This document shows, one piece after another, positions 27,321 through 35,953 of a stretch of DNA of 64,000 nt. Each line of letters opens with the position of its first letter. The stretch's first letter is position 1. The position numbers were made by a program, and so were the translations under genes. Location of the stretch: the NCBI GenBank assembly GCA_963691715.1, contig OY829281.1, forward strand, positions 2,170,001 through 2,234,000. Direction: 5' to 3'. The notes under the pieces are model-generated. The model made no database searches and was not told where the DNA came from. It saw only the letters and a list, made by a program, of their open reading frames with translations. This stretch comes from HXMU1420-13 sp963691715. GTDB taxonomy: Bacteria > Bacteroidota > Rhodothermia > Balneolales > Balneolaceae.

Positions 27321-27350
27321 GTTCATTGCCAGCAAAAGCTGTTAATGAAC
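27321..27350. terminator. Hairpin after the HEPN-like gene
   Basis: GTTCATT-gc-CAGC-aaaa-GCTG-tt-AATGAAC is a symmetrical hairpin with one small internal loop, 14 bp after a stop codon. It may terminate transcription although only a short GTTTAACC follows. The GGCTAAAAA before it and GTTTAACC after it would also suit a worn attC-like repeat closing the array. Confidence 0.45.
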
Positions 27351-27424
27351 GTTTAACCGAGACCATTAATGAAAACAGGAGCTCTTTTACCTTCAATCCA
27401 CCCACTACCACCATACATTAATCA

Positions 27425-27877
27425 ATGCGAATTATTTCGATAAGAGAACAACCTGACTATAGAGATCGTGCTATTGAATATTTTCAACAAAAATGGAACA
27501 ATGTATGGCCCATCATCTATGAGGATTCGATTTCACATGCTATCAATGCCGCCAATGACTTGCCTCAGTGGTATGTATTAGAAAAAGAGGGTGCGATAAT
27601 CGGATGTGCCGGATTAATTACCAACGACTTCATCAGTAGGGGAGATTTATATCCGTGGATTTGTGCCTTATATATAGACGAGAAGGAAAGAGGAAATGGA
27701 TATAGTTCTCTATTAATTAATAAAGCAAAAAGGGATTCCAAAAAATTCGGATACACTCACTTATACCTGAGCACAGCACATGTTGGGTTATATGAGAAAT
27801 TTGGATTCAATTACATGGGACAAGGCTATCATCCATGGAGGGAGGAATCAAGGATCTATGGTATTGAGTTAGATTAA
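27425..27877 (+). CDS. GNAT-family N-acetyltransferase
   Basis: 150 residues. The acetyl-CoA binding motif is visible as ICALYIDEKERGNGYSSLLI (R-G-N-G-Y pattern), followed by LYLSTAHVGLYEKFGFNYMG, the usual GNAT C-terminal strand and helix with the Y-E-K-F-G-F element. These enzymes acetylate amines of small molecules or proteins. The substrate is unknown. It stands alone between the cassette-like array and the sterol-desaturase-family gene. Confidence 0.85.
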   Translation: MRIISIREQPDYRDRAIEYFQQKWNNVWPIIYEDSISHAINAANDLPQWYVLEKEGAIIGCAGLITNDFISRGDLYPWICALYIDEKERGNGYSSLLINKAKRDSKKFGYTHLYLSTAHVGLYEKFGFNYMGQGYHPWREESRIYGIELD

Positions 27878-28006
27878 CACAAACCCCAGCTATATGGGGA
27901 GGTTGTTAACAACAACGAACAGCATCATCACGAACCTACTACTCTCTTTTTTTGTTTTGCAAGCAATCAATATCTTATCTGATCGTACTTTTATAAGCAA
28001 ACGACG

Positions 28007-28825
28007 ATGCAAGAACTGATACCATTACTTACAAATACCCAAATTGCATTTGCATTTCTTGGCATTGTTGTACTTTCTCTCGTTGAAAATCTTCATCCCT
28101 TTTTCGATTTTTGGCGTTCATCCAACACCAAAAGAAATAGGCATTATCTAAAAAATCTTAGTATTGGATTGATAAATGCTCTTGTTATTACTTTATTCTT
28201 TTCCGGATTATGGCTTTGGGCTACCATTTGGTCTGATCAGCACACCTTTGGACTATTACATTGGCTTGAACCATTTTTCGGAAATTTTGAATCCCCACTA
28301 AGAATGTTACTCGCCATCCTATTTTTTGATTTTTGGATGTATACTTGGCACCGAATCAATCATGTGATTCCCTTTCTATGGCGTTTTCATAAAGTACATC
28401 ATTCCGATCCGTTTATGAATGTAACTACAGCTACTCGATTTCATGTGGGTGAGATCTTTTTTTCTTCCGTGTTAAGAATAGGAATACTTATACTTTTTGG
28501 AATGCATCTATGGGAATTGCTTATCTATGAAATTGTATCTGTATTCGTTATCCAATTTCATCATGCAAATATTCAACTTCCTGAAAAAATCGATCGTTTT
28601 TTGCGTAAAATAATAGTTACTCCATCCCTACATAAAGTAAATCATTCCGATTGGCAGCCAGAAACTGATTCTAATTTTGGAACCCTATTTTCTTTTTGGG
28701 ATTCCCTGTTTGGTACTTTTCGTATCAGAAAAAATATACATGAAATTCAGTTAGGTTTGAAAGAGTTTAAATCGGAAGATAGTCAGCGTTTGGATAGCAT
28801 AATGAAAATGCCTTTAAAGAAATGA
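28007..28825 (+). CDS. Fatty acid hydroxylase / sterol desaturase family membrane protein
   Basis: 272 residues with about four to five transmembrane helices. The di-iron histidine clusters are all present: WHRINH, FHKVHHSD, QFHHAN and LHKVNHSD, with an additional His in RFHVGE. These integral membrane oxygenases hydroxylate or desaturate lipids; here sterol, carotenoid or fatty acid cannot be distinguished. Start ATG 28007. Downstream is the large repeat cluster. Confidence 0.85.
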   Translation: MQELIPLLTNTQIAFAFLGIVVLSLVENLHPFFDFWRSSNTKRNRHYLKNLSIGLINALVITLFFSGLWLWATIWSDQHTFGLLHWLEPFFGNFESPLRMLLAILFFDFWMYTWHRINHVIPFLWRFHKVHHSDPFMNVTTATRFHVGEIFFSSVLRIGILILFGMHLWELLIYEIVSVFVIQFHHANIQLPEKIDRFLRKIIVTPSLHKVNHSDWQPETDSNFGTLFSFWDSLFGTFRIRKNIHEIQLGLKEFKSEDSQRLDSIMKMPLKK

Positions 28826-28942
28826 TATCATTTTCTAGCGATGGCTGAGATCTGGATAGTTAACGAAGTATCGGTTGTTTTACAGATCTAGATTCCTGCT
28901 TACGCAGGAATGACCTGTATTTGCTACTTTTTTCATTCAAAG

Positions 28943-30155
28943 TCATCCCGCGGCGAAAGCCGGGATCTCGGTAGGTAACGAAGTATAGGTTGTTTTACAG
29001 ATCTAGATTCCCGCCTGCGCGGGAATGACAGTACATACCACTTTTTTCATTCAAAGTCATCCCGCGGCGAAAGCTGGGTTCTGGATTGTTAACGAAGTAT
29101 CGGTTGTTTTTAAAGATCTAAATTCCCGCCTGCGCGGGAATGACAGTACATACCACTTTTTTCATTCAAAGTCATCCCGCGGCGAAAGCCGGGATCTGGA
29201 TAGGTAACGAAGTATAGGTTGTTTTACAGATCTAGATCCCTGCTTACGTAGGAATGACTCTATGCTTTTTTATTTGTCAACTTGTCGAATAAAGCCTGCG
29301 CGGGAATGGCCGGTACTTGCTACTTTTTTCATTCAAAGTCATCCCGCGGCGAAAGCCGGGATCTGGATGGTTAACGAAGTATCGGTTGTTTTACAGATCT
29401 AGATTCCTACCTACGCAGGAATGACTCTATGCTTTTTTATTTGTCAACTTGTCCAACAACGCCTGCGCGGGAATGACCTGTACTTACCACTTTTTTCATT
29501 CAAAGTCATCCCGCGGCGAAAGCCGGGATCTCGGTAGGTAACGAAGTATCGGTTGTTTTACAGATCTAAATTCCCGCCTGCGCGGGAATGACAGTACATA
29601 CCACTTTTTTCATTCAAAGTCATCCCGCGGCGAAAGCCGGGATCTGGATAGGTAACGAAGTATAGGTTGTTTTACAGATCTAGATCCCTGCTTACGTAGG
29701 AATGACTCTATGCTTTTTTATTTGTCAACTTGTCGAATAAAGCCTGCGCGGGAATGGCCGGTACTTGCTACTTTTTTCATTCAAAGTCATCCCGCGGCGA
29801 AAGCCGGGATCTGGATGGTTAACGAAGTATCGGTTGTTTTACAGATCTAGATTCCTACCTACGCAGGAATGACTCTATGCTTTTTTATTTGTCAACTTGT
29901 CCAACAACGCCTGCGCGGGAATGACCTGTACTTACCACTTTTTTCATTCAAAGTCATCCCGCGGCGAAAGCCGGGATCTCGGTAGGTAACGAAGTATCGG
30001 TTGTTTTACAGATCTAAATTCCCGCCTGCGCGGGAATGACAGTACATACCACTTTTTTCATTCAAAGTCATCCCGCGGCGAAAGCCGGGATCTGGATAGG
30101 TAACGAAGTATAGGTTGTTTTACAGATCTAGATTCCTGCTTACGCAGGAATGACC
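28943..30155. repeat. Cluster of REP-like palindromic repeats
   Basis: Nine copies of a unit starting TCATCCCGCGGCGAAAGC lie at 28943, 29057, 29172, 29339, 29506, 29620, 29787, 29954 and 30068. Each is followed by a GGTAACGAAGTAT...GTTGTTTTACAGATCTA linker and a second palindrome of the type ATTCCCGCCTGCGCGGGAAT. Unit spacing alternates between 114-115 and 167 bp; the longer form carries an extra 53 bp containing TTTTTTATTTGTCAACTTGTC. Partial units extend to about 28890 on the left. Translated, such elements give the familiar FPRKRESR-like peptides of dispersed palindromes in other bacteria. No ORF in the region is real. Confidence 0.9.
29172..30067. repeat. Exact 448-bp tandem duplication inside the REP cluster
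   Basis: Positions 29172-29619 and 29620-30067 are identical base for base by eye; each is made of 167-, 167- and 114-bp units. Identity extends left to about 29114 and right to about 30115. Complete identity in a region where units otherwise differ suggests very recent unequal recombination, or an assembly artefact. Confidence 0.85.
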
Positions 30156-30335
30156 AGTACTTGTTAGGTTCTTGTTTCAATGCCTTCCTGAGGTGAAAAT
30201 TTAAGGCATCCAGGTACCCTAAAACACCTAATAAATCCCCAATATATTTTTCCATATTTATTCTTCGATTCAATACATTTTCTGCTTATATTTATAGTCT
30301 TTTTGAATTACGAAATTCATTTAACATCCTGATTC

Positions 30336-30494
30336 ATGAAACGCACATTTCAACCAAGTAATAAAAAGCGCATTAATAAGCACGGATACCGTAAGCGCAT
30401 GTCCACAAAAAATGGACGTAATGTAATTGCTGGCCGCCGAGCTAAAGGGCGTCACAAGCTAACTGTTAGCGATGAGAGAAAAGGAGCAAAGTAA
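30336..30494 (+). CDS. rpmH: Ribosomal protein bL34
   Basis: A 52-residue, highly basic protein, MKRTFQPSNKKRINKHGYRK at the start and GRRAKGRHKLTVSD near the end, which is the complete bL34 signature of the large ribosomal subunit. It overlaps the start of rnpA by 23 bases; rpmH-rnpA-yidC is the conserved order in bacteria. Too short for many gene callers. Confidence 0.98.
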   Translation: MKRTFQPSNKKRINKHGYRKRMSTKNGRNVIAGRRAKGRHKLTVSDERKGAK

Positions 30495-30903
30495 TTTAAC
30501 TGCTCCATCTCCTTGCAGTTATACTCTTCCCAAAAAAAGTATCCTGCAAGGTAGATCTAATTATAAGAGTCTTTTTTCTGACTCTAAAACATTCTCTACT
30601 AGTTCAGTTTTTCTTAGACACCGTATAGAGCGATCAAAAACTTTAGAATTCAAAATAGCTTTTATTGCACCAAAGAAGATTGGCAATGCAGTAAAACGTA
30701 ATCGAATAAAACGATTGATGAGAGAAGCGTATAGACTAAATCAATCCTTGACTAATTCATTCGCACACACCCCTGTTTTAGTACATGCGGCTTTTATCGC
30801 AAAATCTACTGAAGCTAATTTTGAAACACTACAAAAAGATATCATAACACTACTAAATAAGTTGCGTACTCACGTTGCTGAACATTCACTCTTAAATACG
30901 TAG
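30472..30903 (+). CDS. rnpA: Ribonuclease P protein component
   Basis: 143 residues. The protein subunit of RNase P, which helps the catalytic RNA remove 5' leaders from tRNA precursors. The RNR motif is clear: APKKIGNAVKRNRIKRLMRE. An N-terminal extension of about 20 residues precedes the usual KKSILQGRSNYKSLF start of the fold. It begins inside rpmH and is followed by yidC after four bases, so all three are one transcript. Confidence 0.95.
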   Translation: MREKEQSNLTAPSPCSYTLPKKSILQGRSNYKSLFSDSKTFSTSSVFLRHRIERSKTLEFKIAFIAPKKIGNAVKRNRIKRLMREAYRLNQSLTNSFAHTPVLVHAAFIAKSTEANFETLQKDIITLLNKLRTHVAEHSLLNT

Positions 30904-30907
30904 ATCA

Positions 30908-32716
30908 TTGGATAAGAACACGGTTATAGGTTTTTCACTCATTTTCATTCTCATGCTAGGATGGTTTTACTTTACCTTACCAAGTGAAGAGGAAATTGCT
31001 GAACAACGTCGTCAACGAATGATTCAAGATAGTTTAGCTACTATCGAACAATCTGAACTCAATGAAAACTTAACCAACAGCTTAAACCCATCTGTCTCTA
31101 ACTCTGTACTACAGAACGAAACTACAGAATCAAAGCCTACAAGAGTTTCTTCAGGAATGTTTGCCGAAGGTCAAGACAGTGTGCAAACTAATTTTGTTAT
31201 TGAAACACCACGATATAGTGCTGTATTCACAAACCTCGGTGCAGGTCCTGCTAGCTTTACCTTAAAAGATCATCTAACTTGGGATGGACAACGTATACAA
31301 ATGATCGGGGACACCACTCGATCGGCTTATAATACTGGTTTTCTAACCACAGAAAATTATAATGTAGATACCAACACGTTACTCTTTCAGCAACTCACCT
31401 ATGGATCAGGACTCTCATTAGAAGAAAATGAAATCGAGGAACTTTCTTATGCTCTAGATTTAGGCGATGGTCGTCAATTGATTTATACGTATACGTTTTA
31501 TGGCGGTAAATATGAAATTGATCTGGATATAAGATTTATAGGAATAAGAGAATATGTTATTGGAAGAGCCATAGATTTTGGATGGTTAGCCCCGCTTCGA
31601 TTCACAGAAAAAGATCCAATTCAAGAAGCATTAGCTACCACCTCATATTTATATTCTGGTGGTGAATTGGAGCAATTAAAAGTTACCGACTTTGATGAAA
31701 GAAATGGGTATAAAGAACAAAATGTAAATGGAAATGTTGATTGGGTCGCTACAAAAACCAAGTTTTTTTCCCAGATCATAAAACCTGAAACCGAAACAGA
31801 CGGCGCGTACCTAACGGGTCAAATCACAGGGGAGGCGGATGACGCTTCTACTGAACATTTTTATACATCCACAATTACAGCCGATATTCCATCGGATGGC
31901 ACCATATCTATGGCTTTATATGTTGGACCAATGCGCTATAATGATGTTAAAGAATTTGACGATCATGCCTTTGACATGGTTGAAGTGAGTTACGGGTGGT
32001 TACGTTGGTTTTCCGATCCCTTCGTACGATTTGTAGTTATTCCCTTCTTCAATTTCTTTAGTGGATTCATTTCGAATTATGGAATACTAGTCATTATTTT
32101 TGCAACGGTTGTGAAACTCATTTTATCTCCTTTAACCATTCGCAGTTATAAGAGCATGGCGGCAATGCGGGAACTTCAACCACAAATGAAAGAAGTGCAG
32201 GATAAGTACAAAAATGATCCCCAAAAACAGCAAAAAGCAACCATGGATTTGTACAGAAAACATAAGGTAAATCCACTAGGTGGCTGTTTACCTATGCTTC
32301 TTCAATTCCCTATTCTTATAACATTATGGAGATTCTTTCAGAATTCAATTATACTTCGACAGGAAGACTTCCTTTGGGTAAGCGACCTCTCTGCGCCAGA
32401 TTATATTTTAAGCTTACCATTTAGTATTCCATTTTTAGGCGATCAAGTGGCTGGTCTAGTTCTACTCATGACTTTATCTATGGTTTTCCAAAGTAAATTA
32501 ACTGCTGGGACCAGTGCAGGTGGCGGAGCAAGTAATCCAATGGCACAACAGATGAAAATCATGCAATATTTCTTACCTATCATGTTATTGTTTGTATTCA
32601 ACAACTTTGCATCAGGGCTAAGTTTGTATTATTTGATTTTCAATGTTTTATCAATTTTTCAGCAATTATATATCAATAAAAACACGCATGATGCGGCGGT
32701 TGCCAAATCCAATTGA
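30908..32716 (+). CDS. yidC: Membrane protein insertase YidC
   Basis: 602 residues. Inserts proteins into the inner membrane alone or with SecYEG. N-terminal helix MDKNTVIGFSLIFILMLGWF, then the large periplasmic beta-domain, then the conserved five-helix core with FVIPFFNFFSGF, the cytoplasmic loop with MKEVQDKYKNDPQKQQ, VNPLGGCLPMLLQFPI and MKIMQYFLPIMLLF. The start is TTG (30908): no in-frame ATG gives the canonical MDKNT beginning. Conserved neighbour of rnpA. It overlaps the next gene by four bases. Confidence 0.97.
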   Translation: MDKNTVIGFSLIFILMLGWFYFTLPSEEEIAEQRRQRMIQDSLATIEQSELNENLTNSLNPSVSNSVLQNETTESKPTRVSSGMFAEGQDSVQTNFVIETPRYSAVFTNLGAGPASFTLKDHLTWDGQRIQMIGDTTRSAYNTGFLTTENYNVDTNTLLFQQLTYGSGLSLEENEIEELSYALDLGDGRQLIYTYTFYGGKYEIDLDIRFIGIREYVIGRAIDFGWLAPLRFTEKDPIQEALATTSYLYSGGELEQLKVTDFDERNGYKEQNVNGNVDWVATKTKFFSQIIKPETETDGAYLTGQITGEADDASTEHFYTSTITADIPSDGTISMALYVGPMRYNDVKEFDDHAFDMVEVSYGWLRWFSDPFVRFVVIPFFNFFSGFISNYGILVIIFATVVKLILSPLTIRSYKSMAAMRELQPQMKEVQDKYKNDPQKQQKATMDLYRKHKVNPLGGCLPMLLQFPILITLWRFFQNSIILRQEDFLWVSDLSAPDYILSLPFSIPFLGDQVAGLVLLMTLSMVFQSKLTAGTSAGGGASNPMAQQMKIMQYFLPIMLLFVFNNFASGLSLYYLIFNVLSIFQQLYINKNTHDAAVAKSN

Positions 32717-33621
32717 TTAGTTCTGGCTTAAAACATTATCCACAGATACGGTACAAAGAGGATTCAAAATTTCTCTGGAATACTATCCTTAAAAAAAAGT
32801 ATAAGCAAAGACCAGAAGAAAGGGTTCGATTAAAATGTATCGAATACTTAATTCTAGAAGCTGGCTTTTCTAAAAATCGTATTTCCTTAGAATCCCCTGT
32901 TTCACTTTCAGGAGATAAATCCTCTTCTCGTACCGATGTGCTTTGTTATGATGATCATTTCAACCCATTACTTTTGGTAGAATGTAAAGCACCAAACATT
33001 CAATTAGATGACAAAACAGCTATTCAAATTGCTAGGTATAACACTAAAATAAGTGCCCCTTACTTAATGCTCACTAATGGTCTTCGTGATTTTTGGTTTC
33101 ATACGGAAACGAATCAAGTACATGTACTTGAAAAACCACCTGCTGTATTTTCATCCTCAAAAACGATAGACAGAAATTTTGAATATTGGCAACATCGTGG
33201 ATTTGCGGGCACCATAGAAGAACTCCTTGTTCAGCAATGGATAATTCAAAATTGTTGCCAGCTATTTATAGATTCATCCAATCCTGCTCATTATTTAGAT
33301 TTTGATGGAACTGAAATTGATTTACAGCTTTCTAATTTTTACCAGGTTCTATTAATTAATGAACAGACTCGCTTGGCAGTGTCATTAACAACCACTCCTT
33401 TTGGGGCAACCAAATTCAATGCCATTCTCAATCAAGGAGGTCAAAATGTGGGACTACTTTCTGCTTCGCTTGATATCATTGCTTCTGATCAATTAGAAAA
33501 TACTCTGATTCAAAATTCCCAAGGGATCAAGATGATAGATTTAGTTGAGGAGATTGGATTTGATTTTATGAAATCGATTAAAGAATTAGCACAACCATTA
33601 TCTAGGCTGATACTTAGATAA
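32713..33621 (+). CDS. Orphan protein with type I restriction HsdR N-terminal-like nuclease domain
   Basis: 302 residues starting with TTG that overlaps the yidC stop (TTGA). The first 150 residues match the HSDR_N family: RPEERVRLKCIEYLI, RTDVLCYDDHFNPLLLVECKAP with the PD-(D/E)xK-type D...ExK residues, then QIARYNTKISAPYLMLTNG. There is no helicase part and no modification or specificity subunit nearby. It is common in this phylum as an unlinked gene of unknown function. The remaining half is unrecognised. The overlap with yidC suggests translational coupling. It converges on pnuC with an 8-bp overlap. Confidence 0.8.
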   Translation: MISSGLKHYPQIRYKEDSKFLWNTILKKKYKQRPEERVRLKCIEYLILEAGFSKNRISLESPVSLSGDKSSSRTDVLCYDDHFNPLLLVECKAPNIQLDDKTAIQIARYNTKISAPYLMLTNGLRDFWFHTETNQVHVLEKPPAVFSSSKTIDRNFEYWQHRGFAGTIEELLVQQWIIQNCCQLFIDSSNPAHYLDFDGTEIDLQLSNFYQVLLINEQTRLAVSLTTTPFGATKFNAILNQGGQNVGLLSASLDIIASDQLENTLIQNSQGIKMIDLVEEIGFDFMKSIKELAQPLSRLILR

Positions 33622-34228
33622 CCCCTCTTTCTTTGTCTAGCGTTTTTTTCCAAGCAATATAGCCTGCACAGGCCAGTACTGTAAAAAGGAAGAATTGAAC
33701 ACTTGTAAGCACTAATCCTTTGTAGAAATAAAGTGGAATAGAAATGATATCGGTGATAATCCACATAATCCAATTTTCAAGTTTTTTTTGAGCCATCAAC
33801 CACATTCCAGTAATTGCAAAACAAGTGGTAGCAGCATCCCAGATTGGAACATCGCTATCGGTAAGATACATTAAGGCAACCACCAAGATACCAAAAGACC
33901 CAATGAGTAATGCTACCGTAATTTGCCACTCTTGGGTATTATTTGTTGTAATTGCAATTTGGTCTCGATCATCATCTGTATTTTTCCAATGATACCATCC
34001 ATATACACTCATAATAAAATAGTATCCATAGACCCCCATATCGGCGTATAAAGAGTATTCAAACGCTAGGTATACATAAATCAAAACACTTACAATCCCG
34101 AAAGGATACACTAAAATATTCTCTTTCATAGAGCACCACACACTTGCAATTCCAGTGACAACTGCAATCCATTCAATAGTGGAGGTAACAAATACTCCGT
34201 GTAATAAAGCTTCAAAAATTTCGTGCAT
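33614..34228 (-). CDS. pnuC: Nicotinamide riboside transporter PnuC
   Basis: 204 residues with about seven transmembrane helices. Facilitated uptake of nicotinamide riboside for NAD synthesis. The PnuC pattern is visible: an early EWIAVVTGIASVWCSMKENI, the YGYYFIMSVYGWYHW segment with the W-x2-W ligand-site motif, and a final helix pair with TDIISIPLYFYKGL. NAD biosynthesis genes nadC and nadA lie 15 kb away on the other strand. No riboswitch (NAD or thiamine type) was recognised upstream. Confidence 0.92.
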   Translation of the reverse strand: MHEIFEALLHGVFVTSTIEWIAVVTGIASVWCSMKENILVYPFGIVSVLIYVYLAFEYSLYADMGVYGYYFIMSVYGWYHWKNTDDDRDQIAITTNNTQEWQITVALLIGSFGILVVALMYLTDSDVPIWDAATTCFAITGMWLMAQKKLENWIMWIITDIISIPLYFYKGLVLTSVQFFLFTVLACAGYIAWKKTLDKERGVI

Positions 34229-34455
34229 AGAATAAATTTAGGAGCTGAAAAGATAGCTAATAGAACAAAAATTTAGAATTAGGAATGGATTGTTTGGTAG
34301 AAAATTGTAGTATAATTAAATATTTCAATCAAATTTAAACCAATGCCAATTTTAGCTACTAGAAACATCCCAAAAGACATTTAACATGCATTAAATCGTT
34401 TGTAGCGGAGCTATTTTGCCATTAATTTTAACAAAAAAACCTATAGCCAATAATT

Positions 34456-35094
34456 ATGACTTATAAAACAATATTAGCGTTCTTTTCTCTTATTGTAGGG
34501 CTCAATCTATTGGTTACTTCCTGCAATTCAGAAGAATGTGGACCTTTCGGAGATTATTATTATACCAGCTCATTAAAAGCACACCTTGTTGCACTAAAAA
34601 TTTCAAATAATTCAGAGTTGTCTGTCTCTATTGAATCAATTAATCCATTGGAAACAACCAGTGAACAATTTTCAATAAATATTACACCAAATAAAGAAAT
34701 TCTATCTGTTTCCACCAAACCTACATCTAATTTGAAATGGAATACTTTAGTGTTTGCCTGTTCACCTTTACCCCCAGAAAAAGTCAAAAATATATCAATA
34801 CATAGTGACATCCCTTTTAACTCGAATGTGGATATTACTACAAATCTTGTCGATTATTTTGATCTTATCGTGAAGTATGATGATAATAGACTAAATAGGT
34901 TTTCACTAACAGAATGGATAGAATCTGATCCTCCAATGCCAGATGAAATATTCTTACTATTTAATACTGCCCCAGAGATAGATCAGCCTATCAAATTCAA
35001 TGTGGAATTGTTAAGTGATGGTGCAAGAAATAGTTCTTCAAATGAAGAATTATTCGAATTTATGACGAATCCAATTACTATTATTTCTTTCTAG
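34456..35094 (+). CDS. Hypothetical lipoprotein
   Basis: 212 residues. Signal peptide ending in a lipobox with Cys (LLVTSCNSEEC). The rest is beta-rich with the segments SFTQSI-like strands and a tail ending NPITIISF; no catalytic motif. Small lipoproteins of this type with a GPFGDYYY-like start recur in the phylum, but I cannot name the family. It is monocistronic, with 227 bp of AT-rich non-coding sequence on its 5' side and a 103-bp gap on its 3' side. Confidence 0.55.
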   Translation: MTYKTILAFFSLIVGLNLLVTSCNSEECGPFGDYYYTSSLKAHLVALKISNNSELSVSIESINPLETTSEQFSINITPNKEILSVSTKPTSNLKWNTLVFACSPLPPEKVKNISIHSDIPFNSNVDITTNLVDYFDLIVKYDDNRLNRFSLTEWIESDPPMPDEIFLLFNTAPEIDQPIKFNVELLSDGARNSSSNEELFEFMTNPITIISF

Positions 35095-35197
35095 ATCTTA
35101 TCTCTTAATTCTTTGTATTGTCAAAATAATTGCAAAGCTTTTTTCTTTCGCTTGTTCAAAAAAAGTATTTGAATCCAATGTTAGTAGTTCGGTTCCA

Positions 35198-35485
35198 TCA
35201 TCTACTCTTCAACAAATTGGTCAAATTAAGCTTATGAATAGGGATAAGATAAGAGGAGAGTAATTCATCTTTATGAATGCCCAATAACCCTGTTCCACGG
35301 AAATCTACCACACATACTTTCTCTTCTTTTTGAACAATTTCACCAATGCCATAATATTCCGGACTTGGTCCATAATAGACTAAGTCACCCGGATTGAGTT
35401 CGTTCATCGCCCTACGATGAAACGGGTAAATCACCGGGAGTAAATCAAGTCGATATGCAAGTCTACGTTTCCCTAGGAGGGACAT
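35198..35485 (-). CDS. Small hypothetical protein downstream of tsaE
   Basis: 95 residues, cytoplasmic; start ATG 35485 lies one base after the tsaE stop, so it is co-transcribed and probably translationally coupled. An internal start at MNELNPGDLVYYGPSPEYYG would give 69 residues. The segment LNPGDLVYYGPSPEYYGIGEI followed by VCVVDFRGTGLLGIHKDEL suggests a small beta-barrel (SH3- or CarD-like), by eye only. No known function. Confidence 0.6.
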   Translation of the reverse strand: MSLLGKRRLAYRLDLLPVIYPFHRRAMNELNPGDLVYYGPSPEYYGIGEIVQKEEKVCVVDFRGTGLLGIHKDELLSSYLIPIHKLNLTNLLKSR

Positions 35486-35486
35486 T

Positions 35487-35897
35487 CTACTCGTTTGTTA
35501 TTGTAATTTTTCGTTGATGTTCCTTCACATGGGCTATATGTACCCAAATTGATTCCACTGGTAATAAAGTTCGGATTTTTTCTGGCCATTCAACAATTGA
35601 AATTCCATTTCCATATAAATATTCCTCTGTTCCTATTTCTATTGCTTCTTGCTCATTGTTAATCCTATAGCAGTCAAAGTGATATAAAGAAACACTACCT
35701 TGATATTCATTGATCAAAGTAAAGGTTGGAGAGTGAACTTCTGAAGAATTTATTCCATAAAATGAAGCAATTCCTTTAACGAAGTGCGTTTTCCCTGCGC
35801 CTAAGTCCCCATCAAGACATACCACATCTCCAGGCTTTAATCGCTTTGCAAATTGTTTACCAAAATGTATCGTCTCTTCAATAGATGAACTTAACAT
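35487..35897 (-). CDS. tsaE: tRNA threonylcarbamoyladenosine synthesis ATPase TsaE
   Basis: 136 residues. ATPase that works with TsaB and TsaD to make t6A at position 37 of ANN-decoding tRNAs. The P-loop is DGDLGAGKTHFVKGI, switch-like VHSPTFTLINEY and HFDCYR follow, with the late IVEWPEKI. It sits 56 bp downstream of porX and one base upstream of the small hypothetical gene; the porX-tsaE order is conserved in the phylum. Confidence 0.95.
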   Translation of the reverse strand: MLSSSIEETIHFGKQFAKRLKPGDVVCLDGDLGAGKTHFVKGIASFYGINSSEVHSPTFTLINEYQGSVSLYHFDCYRINNEQEAIEIGTEEYLYGNGISIVEWPEKIRTLLPVESIWVHIAHVKEHQRKITITNE

Positions 35898-35953
35898 ATT
35901 ACACTCTCATCGTTACATTTTAAAAGAAATTATTAAAATTAGCTTCTCTAAAT

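Noticed and set aside
28943..30155. Possible CRISPR array from the many regularly spaced repeats
   Set aside because: The repeat units are palindromic, spacings alternate between 114 and 167 bp, and the intervals are themselves repeated, with no unique spacers and no cas genes.
30058..30273. 71-residue minus-strand ORF at the edge of the REP cluster
   Set aside because: Its translation includes the FLRKQESR-type peptide typical of REP elements; it is a repeat artefact.
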